Shown here piece by piece: positions 23,767 through 32,907 of a stretch of 64,000 nucleotides of DNA; within the stretch, counting starts at the first letter, position 1, and the number at the start of each line of letters is the position of its first letter. This stretch comes from Bacillota bacterium (GTDB lineage Bacteria; Bacillota; Clostridia; Christensenellales; SZUA-584). Position numbers and translations under genes: made by a program. The stretch is from contig JAEYKW010000027.1 in NCBI GenBank assembly GCA_023408075.1, forward strand, positions 214,791 to 278,790, in the 5' to 3' direction. The notes beneath the pieces are model-generated. The model ran no database searches. It had not been told where the DNA came from and worked only from the letters and a program-made list of their open reading frames with translations.

Positions 23767-26700
23767 GCAGGCAGTGGAACGAGCGCCAGCGCATGGCGAT
23801 CGACGCACGCGGCAAAAGCGTGGTGGTCTCCGCAGCGGCGGGCAGCGGCAAGACGAGCGTGCTGACCGAGCGCGTGCTGCGCCTCATCGAAGAGGGTGAG
23901 GACATCGAGAACATGCTGATTGTGACGTTCACGAATCTCGCAGCGAGCGAGATGCGCGAGCGCATCTATAAGCGGCTGCAGGATGCGGGCACCGCATCGC
24001 CGCGGCTCGCGGCACAGGCGGAAAAATGTGCGTTTGCGGATATATCCACGCTGCACGCGTTCTGCGGGCGGCTGATACGCGACAACTTCGAGTACGCCGG
24101 CACGTCGCCGTCGTTTGCGATTGCGAGCGACGCGGAGACGGCAAGGCTCAGGCAGGAGGCGATGGCGCAGGCCATTGAGCAGGCCAAAGCGGATGCCGCG
24201 ATGCGGCCTGTGGCTGAAAAATTCTCAAACCGGGGCGACACCGAGCAGATTGCGCACATTGTGAATTCAATTTACAACCGTGCCGTAAGCCTCAAGGACC
24301 CGCAAAGGTGGCTCGATGCGTCGTATGCGCATTTTGACGGCGGCGCTTTTGCGGATATGCTGTTTGAGGAATTCAAAAGCATGGTCAAAGCGGCGGAGGC
24401 GGACGCGTCGGCGTATCTTGGGCAAAGGAGCGAGGCCTGGCGTGGAAGCGGCTTTAACGACGAGGCAGACGAGAGCGAGACCGACCATCTGTTGTTTATG
24501 CGCGCGGCGCAGACCGTCAGCAAGGACTGTGTGATACTGCCCGGGGCCAAAGACATAACCGCCAGGCAGAAGGGCGCGCCGAACCGGTTGAGCGCGACGC
24601 TGACAAACCGCGCCAACAGGTGCATGGACGGTCTGCGCGGCTGTGCGGGCGATTTCGCGGCAAAGGTAAACGAAGAACTGAGGCAGACTGCGCGCGACGG
24701 GCGGTTTTTCATTGAGCTCACGCGGCTGTTTATGAAGTTCTACGGGAGAGCCAAACGCGCGAAGAACCTGATTGACCACGACGACACGATGCACTTCGCG
24801 CTCAAGGCGCTCGGCGTTGCGGATGTGGCCGCGCGCTACCGCGCCAAATATGCGCATGTGTTTGTGGACGAATATCAGGACATCAACGAGGCGCAGCACG
24901 CGATCATCACAAGCGTTCAGCGCGGCGGCAACGATTTTCTCGTGGGCGATGTGAAGCAGTGCATCTACACGTTTCGCGAGTCCAACCCCGATTTGCTGAT
25001 CAAGCGCTGCCGGGAGCTGCAGGCGGACGGCCTTATTGAAATGAACACGAATTACCGCAGCCAGCCCGAAGTCATCCGGTTCATCAATGGCGTGATGGCG
25101 CACATGATGACGGAAGACGCGGGCGGCGTCAATTATACGGGCGGTCAGCGGCTCGATCCGGGTGCACAGGGGCAGGGCACAGCGGAGATTATCATTGCGC
25201 ACCGCGAGGACGAGGAGAACGTGGAAGCCGAGGCGCGCGAGATCGGTGCGCAGATCAGGCGGCTGCTGGATGAGGGGGTTGAGTACGGCGAAATCGCGGT
25301 GCTGCGGCCCGAGATCACGCAGTCGGGCAAGCGCATCGCCAAGGCGCTTACCGATATGAATATCCCCGTGGCAGGCGGCCCGGGCGGCGCCGATGAGGGG
25401 ACGGGCGAGCTCGCCGTGCTCAAAAACGCGCTGAAGCTGATACAGAGCGAAACGGACGATATCGCAATGCTGAGCGTGATGCGCTATCCGCATTTCGGGT
25501 TCACAGAGCCGGAGCTTGCGCAGATACGTCTTGCGGCACCCGAAGCGGATAGCTTCTGCACAGCGGTCAGCGCATTCAATCACCCGTCAGCGCTCGGAGA
25601 TAAGGTCAGCGCGTTTCGCGCCACAGTTGAGACATACCGCCGTTTGGCGGTGTGCATGACGCTGCCGGATTTTCTGATGCATCTGCGGCTGGATCTGCGC
25701 CTGCGCGACTATGCGCTCACATCGCCGGGCGGCGCGGCGTCGGAAGCCGCTATCGGCACATTTTTGAGCGAAGCCGCGTCCGTGGGGATGACGTCGCTTT
25801 CCGACCTGCTGGCCGTGGCCGACCGCCTCGGGCGCACGAAGGAGACGCAGCAGAATCCCGCCGGATCGGACGGCGTGTATTTAACGACGATACACAAATC
25901 AAAGGGGCTTGAGTTCCGCGTTGTGATACTCTCGGGGCTGCATAAGAAGATCGACCAGCGCGATACCTACGGCAGCGTGCTCGTGGGCCGAGGCCTCGGG
26001 CTCGCGCTCGACGTTCTTGACGAAGCGGCGCATATCCGCAGACCCACGCTGCACCGGCTCGCCGTGGCGCAGGGGCTGCGGCGCGAGAAGATAGCCGAAA
26101 CGGTACGTCTTTTGTATGTGGGCATGACGCGCGCGATTGAGCGGCTCATCATACTCGGCGCGGGCTGTGAGATCAAGGAGGCGTGGAGCGAGCCCAAAGC
26201 AACGCTCTGGCAGCACGGCGCATCGACGCATTTTGATTTGCTGATGCCGGCTGTGGCGATGATGTGCCGCGATGAGAGCAAAGAGCTTGCCGATATTGTG
26301 CGTATCGAGCGGGACGAGACCGCAAAGCAGATGGCTGCGGCGAAGGCTGAGCGGCTCTCTGAATTCTGGCAGCAGGCGGCAGCCTGCCAGCCTGAGACGC
26401 TGTTTGAAGGATACGCGCATCAAAGCGATACGGGCGTACCGTCCAAGGTCAGCGTATCGGCGCTTAAGAGAATGCAGGAAAAAGAGGTGCTCCGCCCTGC
26501 GGTGATGCCGTCTTTAGACGATGGGATGGATGCCGCTCAGCGCGGCACGCTGATGCACCGGGTGATGGAGCATATCGGCTTTGAACCGCTGAATGAGGAA
26601 CAGGTGCGGGCGCGTATTGACGCGATGGCGCAAAACGGTTTGATAGACCCCGTGCAGATGGCACAGGCTGATGCGGCGGCGGTTTCACGCTTTTTGCAGA

Positions 26701-27035
26701 GCGGCTTGGCGCAAAGGGCCAAAGCTTCATCGATGCGGCGCGCCGAGCAGCCGTTTTGCCTGCGCATGAGCGCGGATGAGGCCGGGCTTTCGGCTGATTC
26801 CGATGAGAGCGTGGTCATACAGGGCGTGATCGACCTGTGTTTTATTGAGGATGGCAAGTGGGTGATCATCGATTACAAGACGGATCGTGTGAGCAAAACG
26901 GACGCAGTTAAAGCAGCTCAAAAATACGCGGTTCAGCTCGATCTGTACGCGAAGGCGCTCGAGCGTATCACGCATAAAGAGGTGAAAGAGAAGCACATTT
27001 ACTATCTGTCGCTCGGAGAAGCCGTACAGCTTTGA
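23763..27035 (+). CDS. addA: ATP-dependent helicase/nuclease subunit A (AddA)
   Basis: 1090 residues. A UvrD/Rep-type helicase with SAAAGSGKTSVLTERV (Walker A), LIVTFTNLAASEMRERI (motif Ia), VDEYQDINEAQ (motif II), NTNYRSQPEVI (motif IV), LTTIHKSKGLEFRVV and LLYVGMTRAIERL (motifs V-VI). A C-terminal PD-(D/E)XK nuclease carries VIIDYKTDRV. It is somewhat shorter than Bacillus AddA but complete. The ATG at 23763 follows GGGGAGG and overlaps the addB stop (ATGA), so expression is coupled. Confidence 0.96.
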   Translation: MSRQWNERQRMAIDARGKSVVVSAAAGSGKTSVLTERVLRLIEEGEDIENMLIVTFTNLAASEMRERIYKRLQDAGTASPRLAAQAEKCAFADISTLHAFCGRLIRDNFEYAGTSPSFAIASDAETARLRQEAMAQAIEQAKADAAMRPVAEKFSNRGDTEQIAHIVNSIYNRAVSLKDPQRWLDASYAHFDGGAFADMLFEEFKSMVKAAEADASAYLGQRSEAWRGSGFNDEADESETDHLLFMRAAQTVSKDCVILPGAKDITARQKGAPNRLSATLTNRANRCMDGLRGCAGDFAAKVNEELRQTARDGRFFIELTRLFMKFYGRAKRAKNLIDHDDTMHFALKALGVADVAARYRAKYAHVFVDEYQDINEAQHAIITSVQRGGNDFLVGDVKQCIYTFRESNPDLLIKRCRELQADGLIEMNTNYRSQPEVIRFINGVMAHMMTEDAGGVNYTGGQRLDPGAQGQGTAEIIIAHREDEENVEAEAREIGAQIRRLLDEGVEYGEIAVLRPEITQSGKRIAKALTDMNIPVAGGPGGADEGTGELAVLKNALKLIQSETDDIAMLSVMRYPHFGFTEPELAQIRLAAPEADSFCTAVSAFNHPSALGDKVSAFRATVETYRRLAVCMTLPDFLMHLRLDLRLRDYALTSPGGAASEAAIGTFLSEAASVGMTSLSDLLAVADRLGRTKETQQNPAGSDGVYLTTIHKSKGLEFRVVILSGLHKKIDQRDTYGSVLVGRGLGLALDVLDEAAHIRRPTLHRLAVAQGLRREKIAETVRLLYVGMTRAIERLIILGAGCEIKEAWSEPKATLWQHGASTHFDLLMPAVAMMCRDESKELADIVRIERDETAKQMAAAKAERLSEFWQQAAACQPETLFEGYAHQSDTGVPSKVSVSALKRMQEKEVLRPAVMPSLDDGMDAAQRGTLMHRVMEHIGFEPLNEEQVRARIDAMAQNGLIDPVQMAQADAAAVSRFLQSGLAQRAKASSMRRAEQPFCLRMSADEAGLSADSDESVVIQGVIDLCFIEDGKWVIIDYKTDRVSKTDAVKAAQKYAVQLDLYAKALERITHKEVKEKHIYYLSLGEAVQL

Positions 27036-27372
27036 CAGTATTTTTTTTCACATAAGCGTTCCAAGTCGTTCATCCCATATCCGATACGTCTTCGTTATCA
27101 GATGAGGCTTCTGTTTCGAGGGGAAACTTAGTCGATAGTCGACTGATAGAATGTTAATGTTGTGTTTATAGATGCAGCGCCCATTGCCGCAAGCGGCCAA
27201 AAGGATTCTTTCTTTTATTTGAATACACGAACAATGACTGCTATTGTTGATAAATAATCATATCAAATAATCAGTCCTTAACGTAGTGGGAGCGAAGCGA
27301 CGACTACGAAGTGGACAAGGATATGTTTTAAAAGTATTTATCAATACCAAAACGAACCGGCCTTGCCTGAAC
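27036..27372. other. Gap between convergent addA and the response regulator
   Basis: No gene seen. It contains a T-run just after the addA stop, a small AGTCGA-TAG-TCGACT palindrome (about 27130-27144) and a CGTAGT...ACTACG hairpin (about 27281-27307) whose inner sequence resembles the palindromes of the interspersed repeats. No recognisable RNA class. Confidence 0.5.
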
Positions 27373-28059
27373 CTAGGCGTTGAAACGGTAACCCGATCCC
27401 CAGAGTGTCTCGATGAACTCCGGCGCGGACGGGTCTTTTTCTATCTTCTTGCGTATCTTTTGTATGTGCACGGGCACGGTCGCCACGTCCCCGTAGAACT
27501 CCTCGCCCCATATCGCATCGTACAGCCGCTCCTTGGTGAACACAATGTTGGGGTTGGAGGCGAGAAACACAAGCAGCTCGTATTCCTTGGTGGTGAGCTG
27601 CACCTCCTTGCCGTTGATATGCACCTTGTGAGACGCCGTGTTGATATCGAGGCCCCTGTGGCTGATCACTTCGGTGGCGGCGGCCCGTCCCTTGAGGCGC
27701 TCATAGCGGTTGATGTGCGATTTGACGCGCGCGACAAGCTCGGCGGGGCTGAACGGCTTGGTCAGGTAGTCGTCGGCGCCGAAATCGAGCCCACGGATTT
27801 TATCGATATCCTCATCCTTTGCGGATACCACGATCACAGGAATTTCGAGCTTTTTTCTGACTTCGCGGATGATGTCAAAGCCGCTTTTGTCGGGCAGCAT
27901 AAGGTCCGCAATGATCACGTCGAATTCGCCCGTGAGCGCTTTTTTCAGCCCGGCAGCGCCGTTGGTTTCTATGCTTACGCCAAAGCCATTGAGCTTTAAA
28001 TAGTCGCGCTCGAGCTCGGCAATATTGAGGTCGTCCTCTATGATCAGTATGTTTCTCAC
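27373..28059 (-). CDS. Response regulator, OmpR/PhoB family
   Basis: 228 residues. The receiver domain (1-115) carries IIEDDLN, the phospho-acceptor Asp in VIIADLMLPDKSG and the conserved Lys in YLTKPFSPAEL. The C-terminal winged helix (about 130-228) carries LTTKEYELLVFLASNPN and VHIQKIRKKIEKDP. It is encoded after its kinase partner (4-base overlap by ATGA in kinase-regulator order reversed: the regulator is upstream). It is divergent from an ABC-2 exporter, the likely regulated target, by analogy with similar loci. Confidence 0.95.
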   Translation of the reverse strand: MRNILIIEDDLNIAELERDYLKLNGFGVSIETNGAAGLKKALTGEFDVIIADLMLPDKSGFDIIREVRKKLEIPVIVVSAKDEDIDKIRGLDFGADDYLTKPFSPAELVARVKSHINRYERLKGRAAATEVISHRGLDINTASHKVHINGKEVQLTTKEYELLVFLASNPNIVFTKERLYDAIWGEEFYGDVATVPVHIQKIRKKIEKDPSAPEFIETLWGSGYRFNA

Positions 28060-29318
28060 GTCATTTCCCTTTCTCTGGTCTCACACGGCAGCGAGATCGT
28101 AAACGTCGTACCCGTTTTTTCATCGCTCGTCACGGCAATCTGCCCGCCGTGGGCAGCGACAAGCTCTTTGGCAATCGCGAGACCAAGGCCGGTGCTGGAA
28201 AAGTCCTTGGTACGCGCCGTATCGAGCCGGTAAAAACGGTCGAACAGGTGCTTGAGGCTGTCCTTCGGGATTGCGGGGCCATTGTTCCAAAGATCGATCG
28301 AGATTTCTCCGCCGCTTTGACACAGCCTGATTTTCAGCTTTAGCGTTTCGGCATCACCGTACTTGCACGCGTTATCGATGATATTGCGCAGCACCTGATG
28401 GAACCGCTTGTGGTCGATTTGCGCGCGCAGGTCTCCCGGTGTGTCGTCGGTGTATTCAAGCGCCGCTCTCTTTTCTTCGAGCTCCAGCGAAAACTCTTCC
28501 ATGATATCCGCCAGAAAAGGAGAGACCGCCGTATCGGCCAGCGACAGCTCGAGCTTTTGCATATCGAGCTTGGAGAAAAGGAAAAGGTCGTCAATCAGCT
28601 TATTTAAGTACGCCACGTTGTTGTGAATGATCTTCAGATATTTCTCGAGCTTCTCCCGAGGCATATCCTGTGCGTCGGCAACGGCCTCAATGTACCCAAG
28701 CACCGAGGTGATCGGCGTTTTGAGATCGTGCGATATGCTCGCAATCAGCTGCTTTCGGTTGTCCTCGTATTCGGCTTGCAGTATTTCGTTTTCCTTGAGT
28801 TTCTTCGCCATTTCATTGAAATTTTCAATTAAAGAACGCACCTCCAGCGCCCCCTGCGCATCAATTTCAACGTCGTAATGGCCGTGCGAAATCTCGTCCA
28901 TGCCTTTTTTAAGGTTCTGAACCGGCTTTAGCACGCGCTTTTCCATGCCCGAGAACGAAACGATCTGCACCACATAGCCGACTGTTGAGAGCGCCGCAAA
29001 TATGGAAAAGACCACGCCGACGCCGGTGCTGAAGCCGCCGAGCGCAAACAGCAGCGCCCAGAGCACAACCAGAAAGATGATGCCCATCGGGCGCGCGTAT
29101 TTAAGCCGTGTGTAGTACTGCTCGAAATCGACATCGCGCTTTCGCCGCCCGAAACGCTGGTCGCCCGAATGCAGCTTATGCATTTCACGCAGCATATCCT
29201 GCCGTATGCGGTGTTCTTCCTCATTGGCGCGGTGCTTTATGTCATTTATCTGCTGTTTGTATCTTTGCTGCGCAAGTCTGTGAGCCTGTCGGGCTTGCCG
29301 ATTGTTGTAACGGTTCAT
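28056..29318 (-). CDS. Sensor histidine kinase
   Basis: 420 residues. The N-terminus is very basic and glutamine/arginine-rich (about 1-75). Two close transmembrane helices with almost no external loop (about 92-112 and 117-135) suggest an intramembrane-sensing design. A HAMP-like segment comes next, then HisKA with SISHDLKTPITSVLGYI (phospho-His) and HATPase with NIIDNACKYGD, SSTGLGLAIAKELV. The ATG at 29318 is chosen because GGGAAGG precedes it by 8 bases; upstream codons lie in the AT-rich promoter region. It overlaps the response regulator gene by 4 bases. Confidence 0.92.
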   Translation of the reverse strand: MNRYNNRQARQAHRLAQQRYKQQINDIKHRANEEEHRIRQDMLREMHKLHSGDQRFGRRKRDVDFEQYYTRLKYARPMGIIFLVVLWALLFALGGFSTGVGVVFSIFAALSTVGYVVQIVSFSGMEKRVLKPVQNLKKGMDEISHGHYDVEIDAQGALEVRSLIENFNEMAKKLKENEILQAEYEDNRKQLIASISHDLKTPITSVLGYIEAVADAQDMPREKLEKYLKIIHNNVAYLNKLIDDLFLFSKLDMQKLELSLADTAVSPFLADIMEEFSLELEEKRAALEYTDDTPGDLRAQIDHKRFHQVLRNIIDNACKYGDAETLKLKIRLCQSGGEISIDLWNNGPAIPKDSLKHLFDRFYRLDTARTKDFSSTGLGLAIAKELVAAHGGQIAVTSDEKTGTTFTISLPCETREREMT

Positions 29319-29550
29319 GAACATATCCTTCCCGATTCTTTTGAGGAAAGCATAACGGCTCCACTTAAAAGCGTTATAAAGCATTTTTAAACATTTCTTA
29401 AAAAATATAAACTCTTTAATGCAAAGGCGCAAACGTATCGTCGGCAACAGATATTTTAAAGCATTTTATAAATTTTTTAAATCCGGTTGAGATTTATTTT
29501 AACATCGCCCGCTACAATGTGCTCATCAAAAGTTTTCGAAGGAGGAGCCT

Positions 29551-30468
29551 ATGGCATCCAATATCATTGAAGTGGAACACTTCACGAAAAAATACGTAGA
29601 CTTCACGGCGGTGGACGATATTTCGTTCACGGTGAAAGAAGGGTCGGTATTCGCGTTTCTGGGGCCGAACGGCGCGGGCAAGAGCACCACAATCAACACG
29701 CTGTGCACGATACAGGACAAGACGAACGGGCGGCTGTCCATCAACGGACACGACCTGGCCACCGAAAAAAACGCCGTGCGCGCCGACATCGGCATCGTGT
29801 TTCAGGAATCGACGCTCGATACCAAGCTCACAGTGGAGCAGAATCTCGATCTGCATTGCCGGTTCTACAACGTGCCCAAAGCGGAAAGAAAGCAGCGCAT
29901 CGATTTTGTGCTCGAGCTTGTGGACCTGGCCGACTGGAAAAAGGCATCCGTGGGCAGCCTGTCGGGCGGCATGAAGCGCAGGGTGGAAATTGCAAGGGGG
30001 CTGATCCATTATCCGAAAGTGCTGTTTCTCGATGAGCCCACGGCGGGGCTCGATCCGCAGACGCGCGCCAATGTGTGGGATTACATCATACGGCTGCAGA
30101 AGGAAAAGGATATCACAATCTTTCTGACCACGCATTATCTCGACGAAGCGGAGATCTGCTCATCCGTCGCGATTATCGATCACGGAAAGATTGCCGCGTT
30201 TGACACGCCGGACAATTTAAAGAAAGAGCATTCGCAAAGCTGCCTCAAAATCAAGACGGATAGCGCGGGCGATATCCGCCGGTATCTCGACAATCGCAAT
30301 ATCAAAAGCGACGCATCGGAAGGCACCGTTAAGGCCTACAGCAGAAACACGGGGCTGCTGCTCGATGTGCTCGCGGTATGGCGCGACAAGATCATCGATT
30401 TTGAAGTCAGCAAGGGATCGCTCAACGATGTGTTTCTGGCCGTCACAGGAAAGGAGATCAGGGAATAA
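29551..30468 (+). CDS. ABC transporter ATP-binding protein (CcmA/DrrA type)
   Basis: 305 residues. Walker A GPNGAGKSTT, Q-loop VFQES, signature LSGGMKRR, Walker B VLFLDEPTAGLDP and H-loop TTHYLDEAE are all present. The C-terminal extension of about 80 residues is typical of DrrA-like exporters. It drives the permease encoded next (TAATG overlap), probably exporting a drug, lipid or antibiotic-like molecule; the substrate is unknown. GGAGGAG precedes the ATG. The upstream 230-base gap contains two direct TAAAGCATTTT words (29377 and 29457). Confidence 0.94.
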   Translation: MASNIIEVEHFTKKYVDFTAVDDISFTVKEGSVFAFLGPNGAGKSTTINTLCTIQDKTNGRLSINGHDLATEKNAVRADIGIVFQESTLDTKLTVEQNLDLHCRFYNVPKAERKQRIDFVLELVDLADWKKASVGSLSGGMKRRVEIARGLIHYPKVLFLDEPTAGLDPQTRANVWDYIIRLQKEKDITIFLTTHYLDEAEICSSVAIIDHGKIAAFDTPDNLKKEHSQSCLKIKTDSAGDIRRYLDNRNIKSDASEGTVKAYSRNTGLLLDVLAVWRDKIIDFEVSKGSLNDVFLAVTGKEIRE

Positions 30469-31292
30469 TGGAAAAAGTATTTGCAATCTTTAAGAGGAAC
30501 TTATTAATTTTTATCAACGACCGGACAAGGCTTATATTCAGCCTGATTATGCCGCTGTTTTTCCTGTTTATATTCTCGTTCGTGATGAACTCGGCAATGA
30601 GCGGTATGACACAGCCGATGAATTATCTGATTTCGGGCATCATCATCATGACAGTGTTTCAGACGAGCCTTAACAACTCGATGAACATATTGGAGGATAT
30701 CCAAAGCGGCTTCATGAAGGAGATCATCGTCTCGCCGATATCGCGCTGGCAGATATCAATCGGGCAGGTGCTCTCATCCACCGCGATTTCTGTGATGCAG
30801 GGCGTTATTGTGACGGCGCTCGGCTTTGTGATAGGGCTTGATATGGACGCAGTGCATGTGCTCATCATGCTTGCCGTCATGGTCATCACGGGGTTTGCGT
30901 TTTCGTCGCTCGGGCTTTTCCTGGCCACGCTGACGCGGAACTCATCCTCGTTTCAGGTGCTGATTACCGTTATCGTGATGCCGCTGACGTTCCTTTCGGG
31001 CGCGTATATCCCGACCACGGTAATGCCCTCGTTCATGCTGCCCGTAATACTGATCAATCCGTTGACGCACATCACAACGATTTTCAGGTTTATCACAATG
31101 CAGATGGAGGGGATGTCCACCGCGCAGCTGCTGAACCTCGGCGTGGCGTTCAAAATCGGCGGCCTCACCATTACGCCGCTGTTCGGGCTGCTGATGATCG
31201 TGCTGTTCTGTGTGCTGTTCTTCTCGCTGTGCGTTCACAAGTTCAACAAAGCGGATTTTTCCACGGTCAAGACATACCAGAATAAGCATTGA
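30468..31292 (+). CDS. ABC-2 type transporter permease
   Basis: 274 residues with six hydrophobic segments, the DrrB/ABC-2 membrane domain. Typical blocks are a short basic N-terminus (KRNLLIFINDRTRL), a first helix LIFSLIMPLFFLFIFSFV, the motif SGFMKEIIVSPISRW before helix 3 and LTFLSGAYIPTTVMPSFM before the last helices. The start codon overlaps the ATPase stop (TAATG). It works with the preceding ATPase. Confidence 0.93.
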   Translation: MEKVFAIFKRNLLIFINDRTRLIFSLIMPLFFLFIFSFVMNSAMSGMTQPMNYLISGIIIMTVFQTSLNNSMNILEDIQSGFMKEIIVSPISRWQISIGQVLSSTAISVMQGVIVTALGFVIGLDMDAVHVLIMLAVMVITGFAFSSLGLFLATLTRNSSSFQVLITVIVMPLTFLSGAYIPTTVMPSFMLPVILINPLTHITTIFRFITMQMEGMSTAQLLNLGVAFKIGGLTITPLFGLLMIVLFCVLFFSLCVHKFNKADFSTVKTYQNKH

Positions 31293-31588
31293 GAAAGACA
31301 CGCTTGTGGCGGTGAATTCCAGATTATATAAAAGCTCGGGGCAATAGCACCTTTTAAGAAAGGCTGTCGCCAGGCAGGCGACAAGGGGAGCAATGCTGGT
31401 TAGATCGGTACGTTGGGCCGCTTCTTTGGGGCCGTCACGCGTTTACTGGGGATAGCGGAGAAATTCAAAAACTTAATCGGCAGACAAAGCATACTTTGTG
31501 AGGTGCGCCATGCTGTCAAAAAAGCCCGCGCCTCAGCCGATAAGACGGCATATCCAAATAGGTCTATCGATAGCCTGACTTCTCTCGT
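31293..31588. other. Intergenic stretch before the YbjQ relic
   Basis: No intact gene. A perfect hairpin TGTCGCC/GGCGACA lies near 31368-31386. One frame reads LGRFFGAVTRLLGIAEKF before stops, suggesting decayed coding sequence, possibly of the neighbouring relic. Comparison with tmRNA, RNase P RNA and 6S RNA by eye gave no match. Confidence 0.4.
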
Positions 31589-31769
31589 ATGAGGGAAGGG
31601 ACAACGGTTCGATTGAAATTGGAATCGCGCAAGGCGGCACTCAAACGCAGACTCGATCAGGCTGTCACGCTGGGCGCGGATACCGTCATTGCGATGCGCT
31701 TTACGTCAAGCGCGCTGATGCAGGGGCGCTATCGACGTAACCGCATACGGAACGGCTGTAATGTTTTAA
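31589..31769 (+). pseudogene. Remnant of a YbjQ-like (UPF0145) protein gene
   Basis: The frame from about 31620 reads ESRKAALKRRLDQAVTLGAD, then TVIAMRFTSSALMQG, the conserved C-terminal half of UPF0145 proteins. After a GGGG run at 31723-31726 the frame shifts by one; in the next frame it continues AIDVTAYGTAVMF and a stop, exactly the expected family ending. The N-terminal half is missing or unrecognisable. So the gene is at least frameshifted and probably truncated. Confidence 0.65.
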
Positions 31770-31783
31770 ATAGATTGGAAGCA

Positions 31784-31822
31784 AATAAAAAGCACGCTTG
31801 AGTTTTGTTTTAGGCGTGCTTT
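31784..31822 (-). terminator. Terminator of the chemotaxis operon
   Basis: AAAGCACGC (31789-31797) pairs with GCGTGCTTT (31814-31822). On the minus strand a T-rich tail follows, just beyond the HD-GYP gene stop. Confidence 0.8.
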
Positions 31823-31827
31823 GTGTT

Positions 31828-32904
31828 TTACTGAATATTAACAATTTCTTTGATTGTGATATTGAGCAGTGCGCGGTCATGCGCAAGATCCATGAATGTG
31901 TCTGTCGGTTTGCCATCGGCAAGGAGCTTGACGACAGGGCGCAGGCTGGCAGATTCATGGTTCTTGGTAACAATGGCCGTCTCGCCGGAGCTCAGGCGCA
32001 CGCACGTGCCCACCGGGTACGGCGCGACCTTTCGCGTGAGCGCATTGACAATGCTCGGGTCAAACATCGAGTTGTATCCGCCCATGATGTATTCGATGGC
32101 GTCCGAGGGCAGCATGGCCTTCCGATAAGGCCTGTCTGCGGTCAGCGCATCAAAAACGTCCACCACGCCGACAATGCGACCGAAAAGATGAATCGATTCG
32201 CCTGACAGCCCCTGCGGGTATCCTTTGCCGTTAAACTGCTCGTGGTGCTGCAGTGCCGTGTTGCGCGCTGCGTCGGGAATATCCATATAATCGCAGAGGT
32301 ACGCGTAGCCGCGCTCGCTGTGCTTCTTGATTTCCTCAAACTCTTCGGGTGTCAGCCTTGAGGGCTTATTGAGTATCTCCTTTTCAATGAACATCTTTCC
32401 CGTATCGTGCAGCAGCGCGCCGAGGGCCAGCTGATGAAGCATTTTTTTATTAAGCCCGAGCGTGATGCCGATCACGATGGAGAGTATGGCAACATTGAGG
32501 CTGTGGCTGTAGGTGTAGTCGTCGTAGGTTCGAAGATCTATCATATTGACCATGACCTGGCTCGAATGCAGAATCTCATCAACCGTACACTGCAGCAGCT
32601 TGTTGATCGTCTGCATGCGGGTCCGGAATGCGGACGGCCTGTTGAGCTGGGTGTTATCGAGCAGGGCCTGAAGCTCGTTCTTCATCGTCATTTTGAGCTC
32701 CGCACTGACGACATCGTTGACATAAAGGCCTTCGGATAATTCATCGTCGATATAAAGCCCCTGATACCCAAGCTCCGAGATTTTTTTAATAAACGAATCG
32801 GTTAAGAGCCGTCCTTTGCGAAGCAAAATGCGGTTTCGCGAAAGCACGAGGTCCGAAGCCAATTTGTAGCCGGGGCGCAGGTGGCTAATCGGGATATATC
32901 TCAT
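31828..32904 (-). CDS. HD-GYP domain c-di-GMP phosphodiesterase
   Basis: 358 residues. The N-terminal part (1-110) is a DUF3391-like region. The HD-GYP domain (about 125-290) has HSLNVA, the metal pair in LLHDTGKMFI, HSERGY and the full HHEQFNGKGYPQGL motif, plus VDVFDALTADRPYR. Such enzymes cleave c-di-GMP to pGpG or GMP. It is the last gene of the che operon, starting 3 bases after the cheA stop, which ties c-di-GMP breakdown to chemotaxis expression. All catalytic residues appear intact. Confidence 0.94.
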   Translation of the reverse strand: MRYIPISHLRPGYKLASDLVLSRNRILLRKGRLLTDSFIKKISELGYQGLYIDDELSEGLYVNDVVSAELKMTMKNELQALLDNTQLNRPSAFRTRMQTINKLLQCTVDEILHSSQVMVNMIDLRTYDDYTYSHSLNVAILSIVIGITLGLNKKMLHQLALGALLHDTGKMFIEKEILNKPSRLTPEEFEEIKKHSERGYAYLCDYMDIPDAARNTALQHHEQFNGKGYPQGLSGESIHLFGRIVGVVDVFDALTADRPYRKAMLPSDAIEYIMGGYNSMFDPSIVNALTRKVAPYPVGTCVRLSSGETAIVTKNHESASLRPVVKLLADGKPTDTFMDLAHDRALLNITIKEIVNIQ

Positions 32905-32907
32905 CTG

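Noticed and set aside
24267..25583. Long minus-strand frame inside addA.
   Set aside because: Shadow of the helicase gene; no ribosome site and no recognisable domain.
31340..31590. Possible tmRNA, RNase P RNA or 6S RNA because of hairpins and GC-rich words.
   Set aside because: None of the conserved core sequences of those RNAs could be found on either strand.
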